A stretch of 8,635 bases of DNA from Xanthobacteraceae bacterium (GCA_030043175.1 JASHYD010001071.1:1-8635), one strand, 5' to 3'; counted from the stretch's first letter, positions 1 through 7,312 are shown. Translations and numbers: made by a program. Notes: a model not told the origin generated them from the sequence alone.

Positions 1-366
1 GTCTAGGACTGCGCGAGGCTCTCCCATACAAGCCAGTACGCTATGGGAGATGTTGCCTTCTCTGCATCGGAACGCGATCGGCACCTCGGAAAAGACCGTT
101 TCGCAGCTCAATACTTGGCCCATGGTCTCCCCTGTGAACGCTTCACGTCGGCCCTCGCGGGACGCCGCGCATCACTCGGGGTTGGGACGGTTGGCTAGAC
201 CTTTCCCATGGGGGACTCTCACCTCCTATTCTTCGCCAGCTTGACCTGGCGCACTCCGATTTGGTCTGAAAGTGACCCATAGGAGGCGTTTGGCGGATTG
301 GAAGAGTCGTAAAGAAGATCTCCATGTGTGTTAGTCCGTCCTGTCGATCTGCCAAGCAGCGTTAGG
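1..366. other. Region without a supported gene; possible mobile-element remnant
   Basis: I see no convincing coding sequence here. Short open frames exist on both strands, but none has a clear ribosome binding site or a recognisable domain. The only obvious structure is a perfect 9-bp inverted repeat near the left end, listed separately. The general look, a compact hairpin followed by GC-rich sequence open in several frames, recalls non-coding debris near introns or insertion elements in rhizobial genomes. That is an impression only, because I find no transposase, reverse transcriptase or terminal repeats. It lies downstream of a decayed hydrolase gene, which fits a degraded region. Confidence 0.3.
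20..50. repeat. Perfect 9-bp inverted repeat (stem-loop)
   Basis: TCTCCCATA at 20-28 pairs exactly with TATGGGAGA at 42-50 across a 13-base loop. No T-tract follows the stem on either strand, so it is not a standard intrinsic terminator. It could be a structured RNA piece or the end of a mobile element. Confidence 0.5.
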
Positions 367-1030
367 TCAACGATGACTCTCGGGGACTTCGAAAGTGTAT
401 GTCTCGCCCCGGCGCAATACATGTACCGCGGTGCCTGGCGCGACCTCCTTTGCCATGCTGATGAACTCCTCGAACGAGGTGATCTTCGTACTGTGCCACC
501 ATTCGGGCGGGTCGCCAGCGGGCGGGCGGGCCGTCTCACCGAGGGCAAATTCGAAGGCGGTGTAGTCGTCGTAATGGATCGGGATCGCCGTCTTCGGTTT
601 AATGAGCTTGATCACTTCGAGGCCTTGCCTGGGGTCCATGGTCACCATCAGCAGACCGAAAAACATCGTGCCCTCCGAGGTGCAGCAGCGCCAGATCGAT
701 GTGAGGGAACCGGCGCGTGATCTCCTTCAACTCTTCGAAGAAGACGGTGTCGCCGGTGATGTAGGCACGGAAAGCGGCCTCGCCGCGCGAGTTCTCGAAC
801 TCGAGCAGGCTTCCCATCACTGGCGGCAGCATTTTGGCGACAACGCCAGCTGCGTGGGCGCCGGGCATCGCCTGGACCCGAACCCGAGCGCCGCCCTTCG
901 TGACGGTCAGGAGTTCCCACGTGTTCAGCGCCTTGGCCGCGCGGAAGCCTTTGGAAGTTAGGTCGGCTGCGGCGTGGGGCGTGGTGATGATAGGCAGGCT
1001 CCGGTCGAGCTTGCGCTCTACCTCAGCGGT
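367..1030 (-). pseudogene. Metallo-beta-lactamase-fold hydrolase, truncated and frameshifted
   Basis: This is the remnant of an MBL-fold metal-dependent hydrolase of the UlaG/Lactamase_B_2 type. Reading down the minus strand from 1030, the frame gives the family segments SLPIITTPHAAADL, then a MPGAHA...LPPVMGSLLEFE block, then YITGDT with the metal-ligand Asp, then DLALLHLGG. At about 671-676 the run CCCTCC appears to carry one extra C, where relatives read HLGGTM. The frame shifts there and resumes as TMFFGLLMVTMDPRQG...KTAIPIHYDDY, which keeps the last metal-site His, and ends at a TGA at 367-369. Upstream of 1030 the frame hits a TAG and similarity fades. The N-terminal third, with the HxHxDH metal motif, is therefore missing and no start is usable. 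The product cannot be an active hydrolase. I know of no link to the upstream operon beyond orientation. Confidence 0.85.
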
Positions 1031-1249
1031 CTACGCGCGATGCGTCCCTTGCTTTAATAAGCGCTGCAGATGCAGCATGGTTTGCATCTTCGAGTGTAAT
1101 TGTCGTGGCTTCCGCGCATAACGCTGGGCCATATCGGCGTGTTCCTGGCGATCCACGCCGTGGGGTCGCGACCGTACGACGCGGCCCTGCGCTCCAGGTG
1201 GTGGGCGAGCTTTTCTCAGTTTGTGGTGCAGCGGTTGAGTGCACGACTC
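1031..1249. other. Spacer between ABC ATPase gene and hydrolase pseudogene
   Basis: About 220 bp with no gene I can support. A small hairpin is possible (GATGCA paired with TGCATC around 1068-1093), as is a weak GTGCA/TGCAC stem just past the ATPase stop. Neither carries a T-tract, so I do not call a terminator. One minus-strand frame stays open through most of it but shows no domain and no ribosome binding site; it may be the decayed 5' part of the hydrolase gene or unrelated sequence. Confidence 0.4.
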
Positions 1250-2647
1250 TTAGTGCGGCGGCATCGGGATCCATACCGGCGGCCTTCCCGAGAACTTCAT
1301 TTTCTTCAAGATCAAATCATCGGTGACATCAGACGGCTTTAAATAGACATAGTAGTTATCTCGGCGCTCGAACACGTCGTCCTTTGGCATACTGCTCGGA
1401 CTGACCAGCATCGTGTCCGAGAAGCGGACGTGCATGTAGTTTGGCAGTAGCTGGGTGAAGCTTTTAACTCGGGCGTCGAATAAGTACTGGTAGACATGCC
1501 GGCCGTCGATCCTCAGCACGCCGTCCGCGCCGTCGTCGGCCGGCCGCAATGGCACCTCCTCCCATACGTTGCCGACCTGAACATAGGCGCGCATATCTTG
1601 CAACATCACAAAAATCGGCTCACCGGCGCCGGCGTTTAGGAGATATACCGCTAACTGGTAATGCCCGTCGCCGAGGTCGGCAACCGATTGGATGTCGCTC
1701 TGTAGGCTGGAAAGCGCCATGTCAGCTAATCTCGCTGTCCGTTCCGCACGCTCACGAACCTGTATCTGCTGATATTTCGCGACTCCGAAGTCGAGCAGCA
1801 GAACGCCCGTGATGACAGCTGCTGCGCCCAGCAGCAGGGCCGCGACCGTAGGCAACAAATTTGCGCCCAAATGAATGCGCTGACGCGGTCGCGGTGTCCA
1901 ATCAGGACGAACCCGAATATCGGCAGGCCCGAAATGCCGCGGATGGCGTTCGGCCGCGGCGTCGACCTCCGGCAGAACGGTTGCGGCGAGTCTACCCTGC
2001 CTCATTTCGTAGGTGCGCTGCGCACGCCCGGCGAGTTTGAGATTATGGGTGACGAGGACAAACCCGAATCCTTCGCTGCTCTGCAGGGCATCGAGGAGAT
2101 CCATAATGTCGGCTTCGCTGTCCTCGTCGAGGTCGCTAGTCGGTTCATCGGCGAGCAGCAGACGCGGCGAGTTGATCAACGCGCGGGCGATGACCACCCG
2201 GCGCTGCTCGCCGCCCGACATCGTGCCCGGATCGGCGTCGGCGCGCTCACCAAGACCGACACGGGTGAGTAGATCAAAGGCCCTCGCATATGCAGTCTCA
2301 ACCTCCATGGTGCGGCCGAGCAGCGCCGGAACCGCGACGTTGTCTACCGCCGTCAGGTTCGACAGCAGGCTTGGAAACTGGAAGATAAAGCCGATCTGGC
2401 GGCAGCGAAACGCGGCCCGCTCAATCTCTGTCAATGCCCAAATGTCGGTGCCGTCGAGCAATATCTTGCCGGCCGTCGGCGGGGTTAAGGCACCGAGCAT
2501 CGCCAGGAGGGTTGACTTGCCCGATCCTGAGCGACCGACGATCGACACGAACTCACCGGCGTGCAGCTCTAGGCTGGCGTCCCGCACTGCTTCGTAATTA
2601 GCGGCCGCGCCGTATCGCTTGGCCAGGGAGTGTACCGATAGCTGCAT
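1250..2647 (-). CDS. ABC transporter ATPase fused to a membrane helix and periplasmic domain
   Basis: This is the ATP-hydrolysing subunit of a LolD/MacB-class ABC transporter, 465 aa where the family is usually about 220-240. The nucleotide-binding domain spans residues 1-225: Walker A GRSGSGKST (38-46), Q-loop Gln90, signature MSGGEQ (143-148), Walker B LLLADEP (163-169) with catalytic Glu168, and H-loop His201. All key residues are present, so it should be active. A basic, proline-containing linker (about 235-258) leads to one hydrophobic helix (about 263-289), then about 175 mostly hydrophilic residues with alternating strands, predicted periplasmic, for which I recognise no family. The start ATG lies one base after the permease stop (TGA-C-ATG), so the two are probably translationally coupled and form one transporter. 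Given its place after a copper enzyme, I infer a role in assembling that enzyme or supplying it; the substrate is unknown. Confidence 0.9.
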   Translation of the reverse strand: MQLSVHSLAKRYGAAANYEAVRDASLELHAGEFVSIVGRSGSGKSTLLAMLGALTPPTAGKILLDGTDIWALTEIERAAFRCRQIGFIFQFPSLLSNLTAVDNVAVPALLGRTMEVETAYARAFDLLTRVGLGERADADPGTMSGGEQRRVVIARALINSPRLLLADEPTSDLDEDSEADIMDLLDALQSSEGFGFVLVTHNLKLAGRAQRTYEMRQGRLAATVLPEVDAAAERHPRHFGPADIRVRPDWTPRPRQRIHLGANLLPTVAALLLGAAAVITGVLLLDFGVAKYQQIQVRERAERTARLADMALSSLQSDIQSVADLGDGHYQLAVYLLNAGAGEPIFVMLQDMRAYVQVGNVWEEVPLRPADDGADGVLRIDGRHVYQYLFDARVKSFTQLLPNYMHVRFSDTMLVSPSSMPKDDVFERRDNYYVYLKPSDVTDDLILKKMKFSGRPPVWIPMPPH

Positions 2648-2648
2648 G

Positions 2649-3932
2649 TCAGCGTGCGTCCGCTTGGATCAGCGCGTAGGGCGCCAACCGCCGCACCCGC
2701 CAAGCGGGGACAAACGCTCCTACAACGCCGAGGATTGCCGAAAATACGAGCGCCGTGATCGCACTTGCCTGTAGTATTTCCGGCGGAGGCCAGGAGAATG
2801 GGATGTCGAGCAGGCCAAAGTAGTACCCAAGCGACCGCGCGAAGGCCACCAGCAAGACTGCGCCGAAGACCACACCCGCGAGCCCGCCCACGCCGGTCGT
2901 GATCGCCGCCTCACTCAGGATGATCGTCATGACCTGGTTGGGTCTCGCGCCCATCGCCCGCAATAGCCCGACTTCGCGATACCGCTCTTGAATGATCGCT
3001 GAGAACAACAGAGACGCCAGGATCAGCAGCCCCGTGAGCTGGAATGCCGTGAAGACGGCGACGCCGATCGTCAATATGCGTAGCGCCTGTCGGGAAGTCG
3101 TCAGCACGGTGTTACCCTCGACGATCCGGACATCGGGGAGTTGGGCGAGGACGAATTTGACTTCGTCGATTTTGGCGGAGGGCGAAAGCTGCAGCAGGAA
3201 CGCTGAAACCCGGTCGGGCAGCAGGTCTGGCGAGCACACTTTGTCATCGCCATGGCGGACAGTGTCCGGTTTGTTCCCGATTCCCGCAGCCGAGCTCCGG
3301 CAAATCGAAATGATTTGAGTGAGTGCGTCGAAGTTGAGGAAATAGGAGTCGTCGAATGGCCCGACCCCGGTCTTGCCGAGCCGACCGTATACGGTCATCG
3401 GCATTCCGCACACGTTGATTTGTTGGCCGATTTGTCCCCCGCGCTGACCGCCGACGATAATGCCGTCAGCGCCGAGTTGCCCCGGTTGACGCCTCTCAAG
3501 CCAGGTCAGGATTGAAGCATCGTGACCGGGATCGAAGGCAATCACATTGGCGGCCCGTCCGTCGACAAGCATCGGGACGATGCGCTGCGGCGATACTCGA
3601 GCCACTCCAGGGATGGAAACGAGCGATTTTGCCAAGCCGGCATCGACCGTCTGGTCGGTCGGCTGGACGGTAAGAAGGCTCGACGTAATGTTGATCAGAG
3701 TGCCGCGTGGGACCACCACGAGGTCGGCTCCCATGCGGGCAAAGCTTATCGCCATCCCCGCTCGCAACGCCCAGCCAGCGACGAAGCTTGCGAAGCCGAT
3801 ACCGACGCTGATCATCACCGCGATACCCAGAAATATCGCACGCGCCCGACGACGGCCGACGTTCTGCGCCGCCACTCGGACGAGGAGCCAGTGACCCTGT
3901 CGGCGCGTTGCCATATTCCACCGCGGGCGCAA
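2649..3932 (-). CDS. FtsX/MacB-type ABC transporter permease
   Basis: This is the inner-membrane permease partner of the ATPase that follows it. From a TTG start (427 aa) the layout is the MacB/LolC/FtsX plan: a first membrane helix at about 32-55, an extracytoplasmic MacB-PCD-like domain at about 60-280, and three more helices at about 286-314, 340-368 and 388-412. The cytoplasmic segment ERYREVGLLRAMGARPNQV (316-334) is the family's coupling-helix motif that contacts the ATPase. The protein ends in an A/P-rich VRRLAPYALIQADAR tail, as is normal. The start is uncertain: the TTG begins 8 bases after the stop of the upstream enzyme gene, while an ATG at 3914 (codon 7) has a weak GGTGGA upstream and would give 421 aa. 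MacB-class transporters usually drive periplasmic work or export by mechanotransmission rather than move substrate through a channel, which would suit enzyme maturation. That role is inference from position. Confidence 0.9.
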   Translation of the reverse strand: MRPRWNMATRRQGHWLLVRVAAQNVGRRRARAIFLGIAVMISVGIGFASFVAGWALRAGMAISFARMGADLVVVPRGTLINITSSLLTVQPTDQTVDAGLAKSLVSIPGVARVSPQRIVPMLVDGRAANVIAFDPGHDASILTWLERRQPGQLGADGIIVGGQRGGQIGQQINVCGMPMTVYGRLGKTGVGPFDDSYFLNFDALTQIISICRSSAAGIGNKPDTVRHGDDKVCSPDLLPDRVSAFLLQLSPSAKIDEVKFVLAQLPDVRIVEGNTVLTTSRQALRILTIGVAVFTAFQLTGLLILASLLFSAIIQERYREVGLLRAMGARPNQVMTIILSEAAITTGVGGLAGVVFGAVLLVAFARSLGYYFGLLDIPFSWPPPEILQASAITALVFSAILGVVGAFVPAWRVRRLAPYALIQADAR

Positions 3933-3940
3933 TTACCCGG

Positions 3941-5770
3941 CTAAAGAGTGCATGAACGCGTATGTTTCATATGCTCGAGCTCTCGCGGAATGATCACGCA
4001 ATCGTGGTGGCCGCCGTTGCTGGGCCAAATGCCGACAAGCTCGTCAGTCTCTGCGTCGACGAAAGCGATGCCGCTTTCCAGTCGTTGGAAGCCGCTGAAC
4101 ATGCCGACCACATACTTGCCATCGTAGGTGACTGCCAGGGTTTGCATGTCCGGTCCGATTCCTTGGATCTCCTTTTTGATCTTCCAAGTCTTGGTGTCGA
4201 CCACCATGATTCCACTGCGCGCAGGTGACGGGTGCAGAATCGAGAGATAAAGTTTTGAACCGTCCATTGAGAACACCATGTGAAACGGATTCGGGTACTT
4301 ACCGCCCCACAACGGGTCTTCGACATGCGCTATTTTTTTCCACTTGCGCGGATCGGGGTCCGATGAATCAAACACCGACACATTGTTTTCGCGTAGATTA
4401 TTCATCATGCAGCAAAAGCGGCCGTCGGGCGAGAAACCGATCTCATGGCCTGGTGAAAACACCTTGTCGAACGTTACTTCCCACCGATCCTTGCCGGTCT
4501 GATTGACCGGATAATGGTCTGGCGAATTCTTGTTAAATTGAATGAAGGTCACGGGCTCGAAGTCTTTCTCAGCATCAAGGATCACTTGCCCGCCGCACAG
4601 ACGTATAACGGTCGACGCCCAGCGCCCACTCGGATGCCAGATGGTGCCGTCGGCGCCGCTCAAATGCAGCGGATCATCGCCGGGGATGGTACCCTCCTCG
4701 ACGAACAACTCGCCCATTGGGACCATTTCCCATTCAATCTTCTGACCTTTGGTGCCCAAGTAGTCGTATTTGCCGGTCGCCAAATCGGGATAGATTTTGG
4801 AAATCTTGAGGGTGCCGCCGTTTCGCCATGCCATGGCGAGGTTCGGGTCGTTTGGCTCCCAGTCGAACTTGAGCGCCGCGAGAACCCGCGAGGTCCGCCT
4901 GTCAAAGCAAGCAGCGATGTCCTTTTGCCCGTCGGTGACGAAATAGCGCTCGGCAGTTTTGGGATCTATCGTGACATGGACGCCAAGGCCGAGCCCAGTC
5001 GTTTCTGCAACGTTCTCCATGACCTCCATCTGCGAGCCATCGTAACGCACGCGGTAGATACTAAACCCTTCAGCAGGCTTCTCTACTTTCGTGGGAATGC
5101 CGTAGATCAGGTAATTCTTGCCGCCTTGACAGCTGTTGATAAATTCGAAGCCTTGTGCCGGATCGGCGCTCGGGAATGCGCACAAATGATGCGAGATTGG
5201 ATTGTAGTCGCCGTAGTTCCAATAGGAGATCCAGGCCAGGCATCGGCCGGTGTTCAGGTTAACTGCGTAGGTGCCCCCTGCCAGCTTGGTGGGGGTCAAC
5301 AACACCCAGTCACCAAAGCCTCTACCGCCGATGTCTGCTTTGGGGTTTATTAGCTGGCGATCGATATTATGCCGCTGCACTTCAGTGTAGTTTTCACCAG
5401 CGTGTTTGAGGCCATGGGCCGGCGCGTCATTTTTGATCGTGTACGCGAGGACCCCTGCTTCGCCGACCGCCGCGGTGCTCGCCACAACGGTTAGGAAGCT
5501 CCGCCTGTCGACGTTCAGAGGTGCTCGCTCAGGCGCTTCGACCGAACGCGAAGCTTGCCGAGCTTCATCCTGCCGTGCCCTCTCCTGCTGATATCGCAAG
5601 AACTCTTCATAGTCTTGCCTAGTAACCTCTGCTTTGCGCTTGAGGTAATTCTCCTCGGCGCTGCGCGGCTTGTCTGATACATCAGTAGCCTCGGTCCGAA
5701 GATCGACCTTCACACTCAGCTCCGGCTCTTCCCGCTCAACAACTTTGTTCGCTGCCTGTTTCTCAAACAT
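3941..5770 (-). CDS. Tat-exported thiocyanate dehydrogenase-like copper beta-propeller enzyme
   Basis: This is a probable periplasmic copper oxidoreductase of the thiocyanate dehydrogenase (TcDH) group, which oxidises thiocyanate to cyanate and sulfur. It has 609 aa. Residues 1-85 are a charged, Glu/Arg/Gln-rich extension, likely helical or coiled coil. A Tat signal follows (DRRSFL at 88-93, hydrophobic to about 110), and the rest is a seven-bladed-type propeller like the N-terminal domain of N2O reductase. Candidate copper ligands are His194/195 (SHH), His265 (GVH), His442 (GHE), His497 (NPFHM) and His588/589 (GGHHD). Their spacing matches the five TcDH histidines that I recall as 135, 206, 381, 437 and 528. 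Lys162, Glu346 or Glu348, and Asp374 sit where I recall catalytic Lys103, Glu288 and Asp314. The ending LEHMKHTRSCTL also looks TcDH-like. There is no C-terminal cupredoxin (CuA) domain, which argues against NosZ. The start ATG has AAGGTG four bases upstream, and no later Met precedes the Tat motif. The substrate is inferred; another small anion is possible. Confidence 0.85.
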   Translation of the reverse strand: MFEKQAANKVVEREEPELSVKVDLRTEATDVSDKPRSAEENYLKRKAEVTRQDYEEFLRYQQERARQDEARQASRSVEAPERAPLNVDRRSFLTVVASTAAVGEAGVLAYTIKNDAPAHGLKHAGENYTEVQRHNIDRQLINPKADIGGRGFGDWVLLTPTKLAGGTYAVNLNTGRCLAWISYWNYGDYNPISHHLCAFPSADPAQGFEFINSCQGGKNYLIYGIPTKVEKPAEGFSIYRVRYDGSQMEVMENVAETTGLGLGVHVTIDPKTAERYFVTDGQKDIAACFDRRTSRVLAALKFDWEPNDPNLAMAWRNGGTLKISKIYPDLATGKYDYLGTKGQKIEWEMVPMGELFVEEGTIPGDDPLHLSGADGTIWHPSGRWASTVIRLCGGQVILDAEKDFEPVTFIQFNKNSPDHYPVNQTGKDRWEVTFDKVFSPGHEIGFSPDGRFCCMMNNLRENNVSVFDSSDPDPRKWKKIAHVEDPLWGGKYPNPFHMVFSMDGSKLYLSILHPSPARSGIMVVDTKTWKIKKEIQGIGPDMQTLAVTYDGKYVVGMFSGFQRLESGIAFVDAETDELVGIWPSNGGHHDCVIIPRELEHMKHTRSCTL

Positions 5771-5774
5771 GTCG

Positions 5775-5780
5775 CACCTT
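5775..5780 (-). promoter_or_regulatory. Ribosome binding site of the TcDH-like gene
   Basis: AAGGTG read on the minus strand lies four bases before the ATG at 5768-5770. It supports the long start that includes the 85-residue extension before the Tat motif, since no alternative Met exists between the two. Confidence 0.55.
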
Positions 5781-5832
5781 CAGTGTGGGAGCGTCGTGCC
5801 GAACGTTGAGTGGTGGCTGGAACGAGGACGAA

Positions 5833-6144
5833 TCATTGATCTCGAAAGCACGCAATGTGAAAGGGACGCGCCGCCGGCGTCCCGCTCGGATCGAACGTGT
5901 GCACCTGCATTTTGGACGGATCGCTTTTTAGGCCGACAGTAATCAAGCCAGGTGAGACCGGCTCTTCCATAGCACTGCCAATAGTGGCGGCAAAATTTGT
6001 CTTTGCCGCTCCCTGCAGTGAGGTCTTCCAAGTTATAATGTACTCGTTAACCCCATTAAATTCGCAGCTATCGATCATATACCCGCGTGCAATGGTCCCG
6101 TCTGCCCTGATAACGCACGCCAATCTGTTCTCAAATTCTGCCAT
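5833..6144 (-). CDS. Small beta-strand protein of unknown function
   Basis: A 103-residue protein that I cannot assign a function. A pattern of short alternating strands suggests a beta-sandwich. The segments ADGTIARGY, YIITWKTSL, FAATIGS, PGLITVGL and VHTFDPSGTPAARPFHIACF match a pattern I recall from many bacterial proteins of unknown function (ATxG..., PGxITV..., DxxGxxxxRPFHLxVxC). Three Cys are present (10, 27, 99). There is no signal peptide or membrane helix, so it is predicted cytoplasmic unless exported with a partner. Translation should be strong: AGAGGAG lies six bases before the ATG. It sits 33 bases after the J-like gene and 62 bases before the TcDH-like gene on the same strand, so it is probably co-transcribed with both. 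A structural, adhesive or chaperone role are all open. Confidence 0.75.
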   Translation of the reverse strand: MAEFENRLACVIRADGTIARGYMIDSCEFNGVNEYIITWKTSLQGAAKTNFAATIGSAMEEPVSPGLITVGLKSDPSKMQVHTFDPSGTPAARPFHIACFRDQ

Positions 6145-6150
6145 CGTAAT

Positions 6151-6157
6151 CTCCTCT
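6151..6157 (-). promoter_or_regulatory. Strong ribosome binding site for the small beta-strand gene
   Basis: AGAGGAG on the minus strand, six bases before the ATG at 6142-6144, is close to the ideal Shine-Dalgarno sequence and the strongest in the window. It is the main evidence that this short gene is real and well expressed. Confidence 0.8.
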
Positions 6158-6177
6158 GATCCGTACAGGTCATTTAG

Positions 6178-6873
6178 TCACGCTTGGGCACCACGCCGCT
6201 CTTTAAACAGGAGGATATCCCTCGCCTCGTCGATCTTCAGGATCAGATAATGTGCAGCACCGAGTTCCGGCTCGAGCTTGTGCTGTAGGCGACGGTGCGC
6301 TGCGCTGATCTGATCTGATGCGGCGGTCGCTTCGAGCCCGAGGACATCGAGCGCCTCTTCAATCGACATCCTCTGGCGGCCAGATGCGTTGCCGGGCCCG
6401 TTCAGCAGTCGATCGGAGGAAGCCATGGGGGTTGGCTTTCTCCCAGCATGGCCTGCGGCGCGGTCCAGGTAGGCAGTCAAGGCGGCAATGGATTGCCGCA
6501 CTAGGTCCAGGCTAACCGGGTCGGGCTCCGGAGGAGAGTCGGGTGCAGTGGGCGCGCTAAAATTGGGACCCCATCGAGGAAAGTCGCTTCTCCCAGAAAT
6601 TGCCGAACCGGATAAAGCCCGCCAGCGGGGCACGCCCCATATCAACGCTGGAAGAAAGAATGAGGCAAGCATCAACGCGAGCGTTGACCGGCCACTCATT
6701 GTGAGCCACAGCAGGAGGGCGGGGGTGAGACCAATAAGGCCGGCGAGCGACCATTGTCCTGCATTCAAGACGGTTCGCGGGTTGGTGTTGAGGAGCCAGT
6801 GGCAGATTTGAATCACGGATATCGACAACGATACCCCCAGGACTGCATAAACGAGAATATCTGACTCAAACAT
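6178..6873 (-). CDS. Membrane-anchored J-domain-like protein lacking the HPD motif
   Basis: A 231-residue protein with three predicted membrane helices (about 6-28, 41-59, 63-82), a proline-rich linker (about 105-120), a further hydrophilic stretch, and a C-terminal DnaJ-like segment (about 169-222). That segment reads MSIEEALDVLGL, then AAHRRLQHKLEPELG, then ILKIDEARDILL, the layout of short Pam18/Tim14-type J domains in proteobacteria. The HPD tripeptide needed to stimulate Hsp70 ATPase is replaced by Glu201-Pro202-Glu203, so classic DnaK activation is unlikely. Pam16-like J-related proteins also lack HPD and act as scaffolds or regulators. The ATG at 6871-6873 has only a weak GAG upstream. 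The gene appears to open the run of five tightly spaced genes ending with the ABC ATPase. A role in folding, membrane docking or assembly of the Tat-exported copper enzyme is possible but inferred. Confidence 0.8.
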   Translation of the reverse strand: MFESDILVYAVLGVSLSISVIQICHWLLNTNPRTVLNAGQWSLAGLIGLTPALLLWLTMSGRSTLALMLASFFLPALIWGVPRWRALSGSAISGRSDFPRWGPNFSAPTAPDSPPEPDPVSLDLVRQSIAALTAYLDRAAGHAGRKPTPMASSDRLLNGPGNASGRQRMSIEEALDVLGLEATAASDQISAAHRRLQHKLEPELGAAHYLILKIDEARDILLFKERRGAQA

Positions 6874-6894
6874 TGCAGGCTCGTTATCTGGATC

Positions 6895-7310
6895 TCAGTG
6901 CGAACTCAGAACCCCGAAGAATTTGAACGCGTCAGCGGTCCCGCCGTCGTTCCGCCGCCTTAGACGATCCCAGTCCGCACTCATAGGCCTGATCGTAATC
7001 CGAGCCGGCGATAGTTTACCCGCTTGACTTCCGTTCGCATGTTTGCAGCTGAGCCGATTAGCAACGACGTAACAGCAAAACATCGTTCTTTGTTCCTTGC
7101 AGTTGCTCGCTACGTCTGGAAATAACCAGGGAGATCCCCCGGTCTGCCGGGGAAGCAGCAAAGGTTTGACAGTTCCGGCAGTCGCGCCCCAGGCTGCCAC
7201 CGACGAAGAGCGCCTGAGCAAATAGACCGGAGCCGTAAAAATACGATAGGGACTGATCCGAAGAAGATGCGCCAAACTTGAACCGCCGCTGCAACACGCG
7301 GTAATACGGG
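6895..7310. other. Region without a supported gene upstream of the operon
   Basis: About 400 bp. Several overlapping frames are open on the minus strand, but none has a recognisable domain, a good ribosome binding site or a start that stands out. A 29-codon minus-strand frame (6984-6895) ends 21 bases before the J-like gene and could be a leader peptide, but its Shine-Dalgarno is weak. The promoter of the downstream operon should lie here or within the J-gene leader; I could not find a convincing -35/-10 pair. Confidence 0.4.
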
Positions 7311-7312
7311 CC

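Noticed and set aside
1200..1249. Possible intrinsic terminator after the ABC ATPase gene
   Set aside because: Only a 5-bp GTGCA/TGCAC stem is present, with no T-tract.
1023..1274. 83-codon minus-strand open frame between the ATPase gene and the pseudogene
   Set aside because: It overlaps the ATPase gene end, has no ribosome binding site, and shows no family resemblance.
2013..2597. 194-codon plus-strand open frame
   Set aside because: It is antisense to the ATPase domain with its complete Walker and signature motifs, and the translation is low-complexity and unlike any family.
4514..5353. 279-codon plus-strand open frame
   Set aside because: It lies entirely antisense to the strongly supported TcDH-like gene, with no domain or ribosome binding site; it is a by-product of the GC-rich coding sequence.
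3941..5770. Identification of the propeller enzyme as N2O reductase (NosZ) or a selenium-binding/methanethiol oxidase protein
   Set aside because: There is no C-terminal cupredoxin domain with a CuA motif as in NosZ, and the overall motifs and C-terminus fit thiocyanate dehydrogenase better than the SBP56 family.
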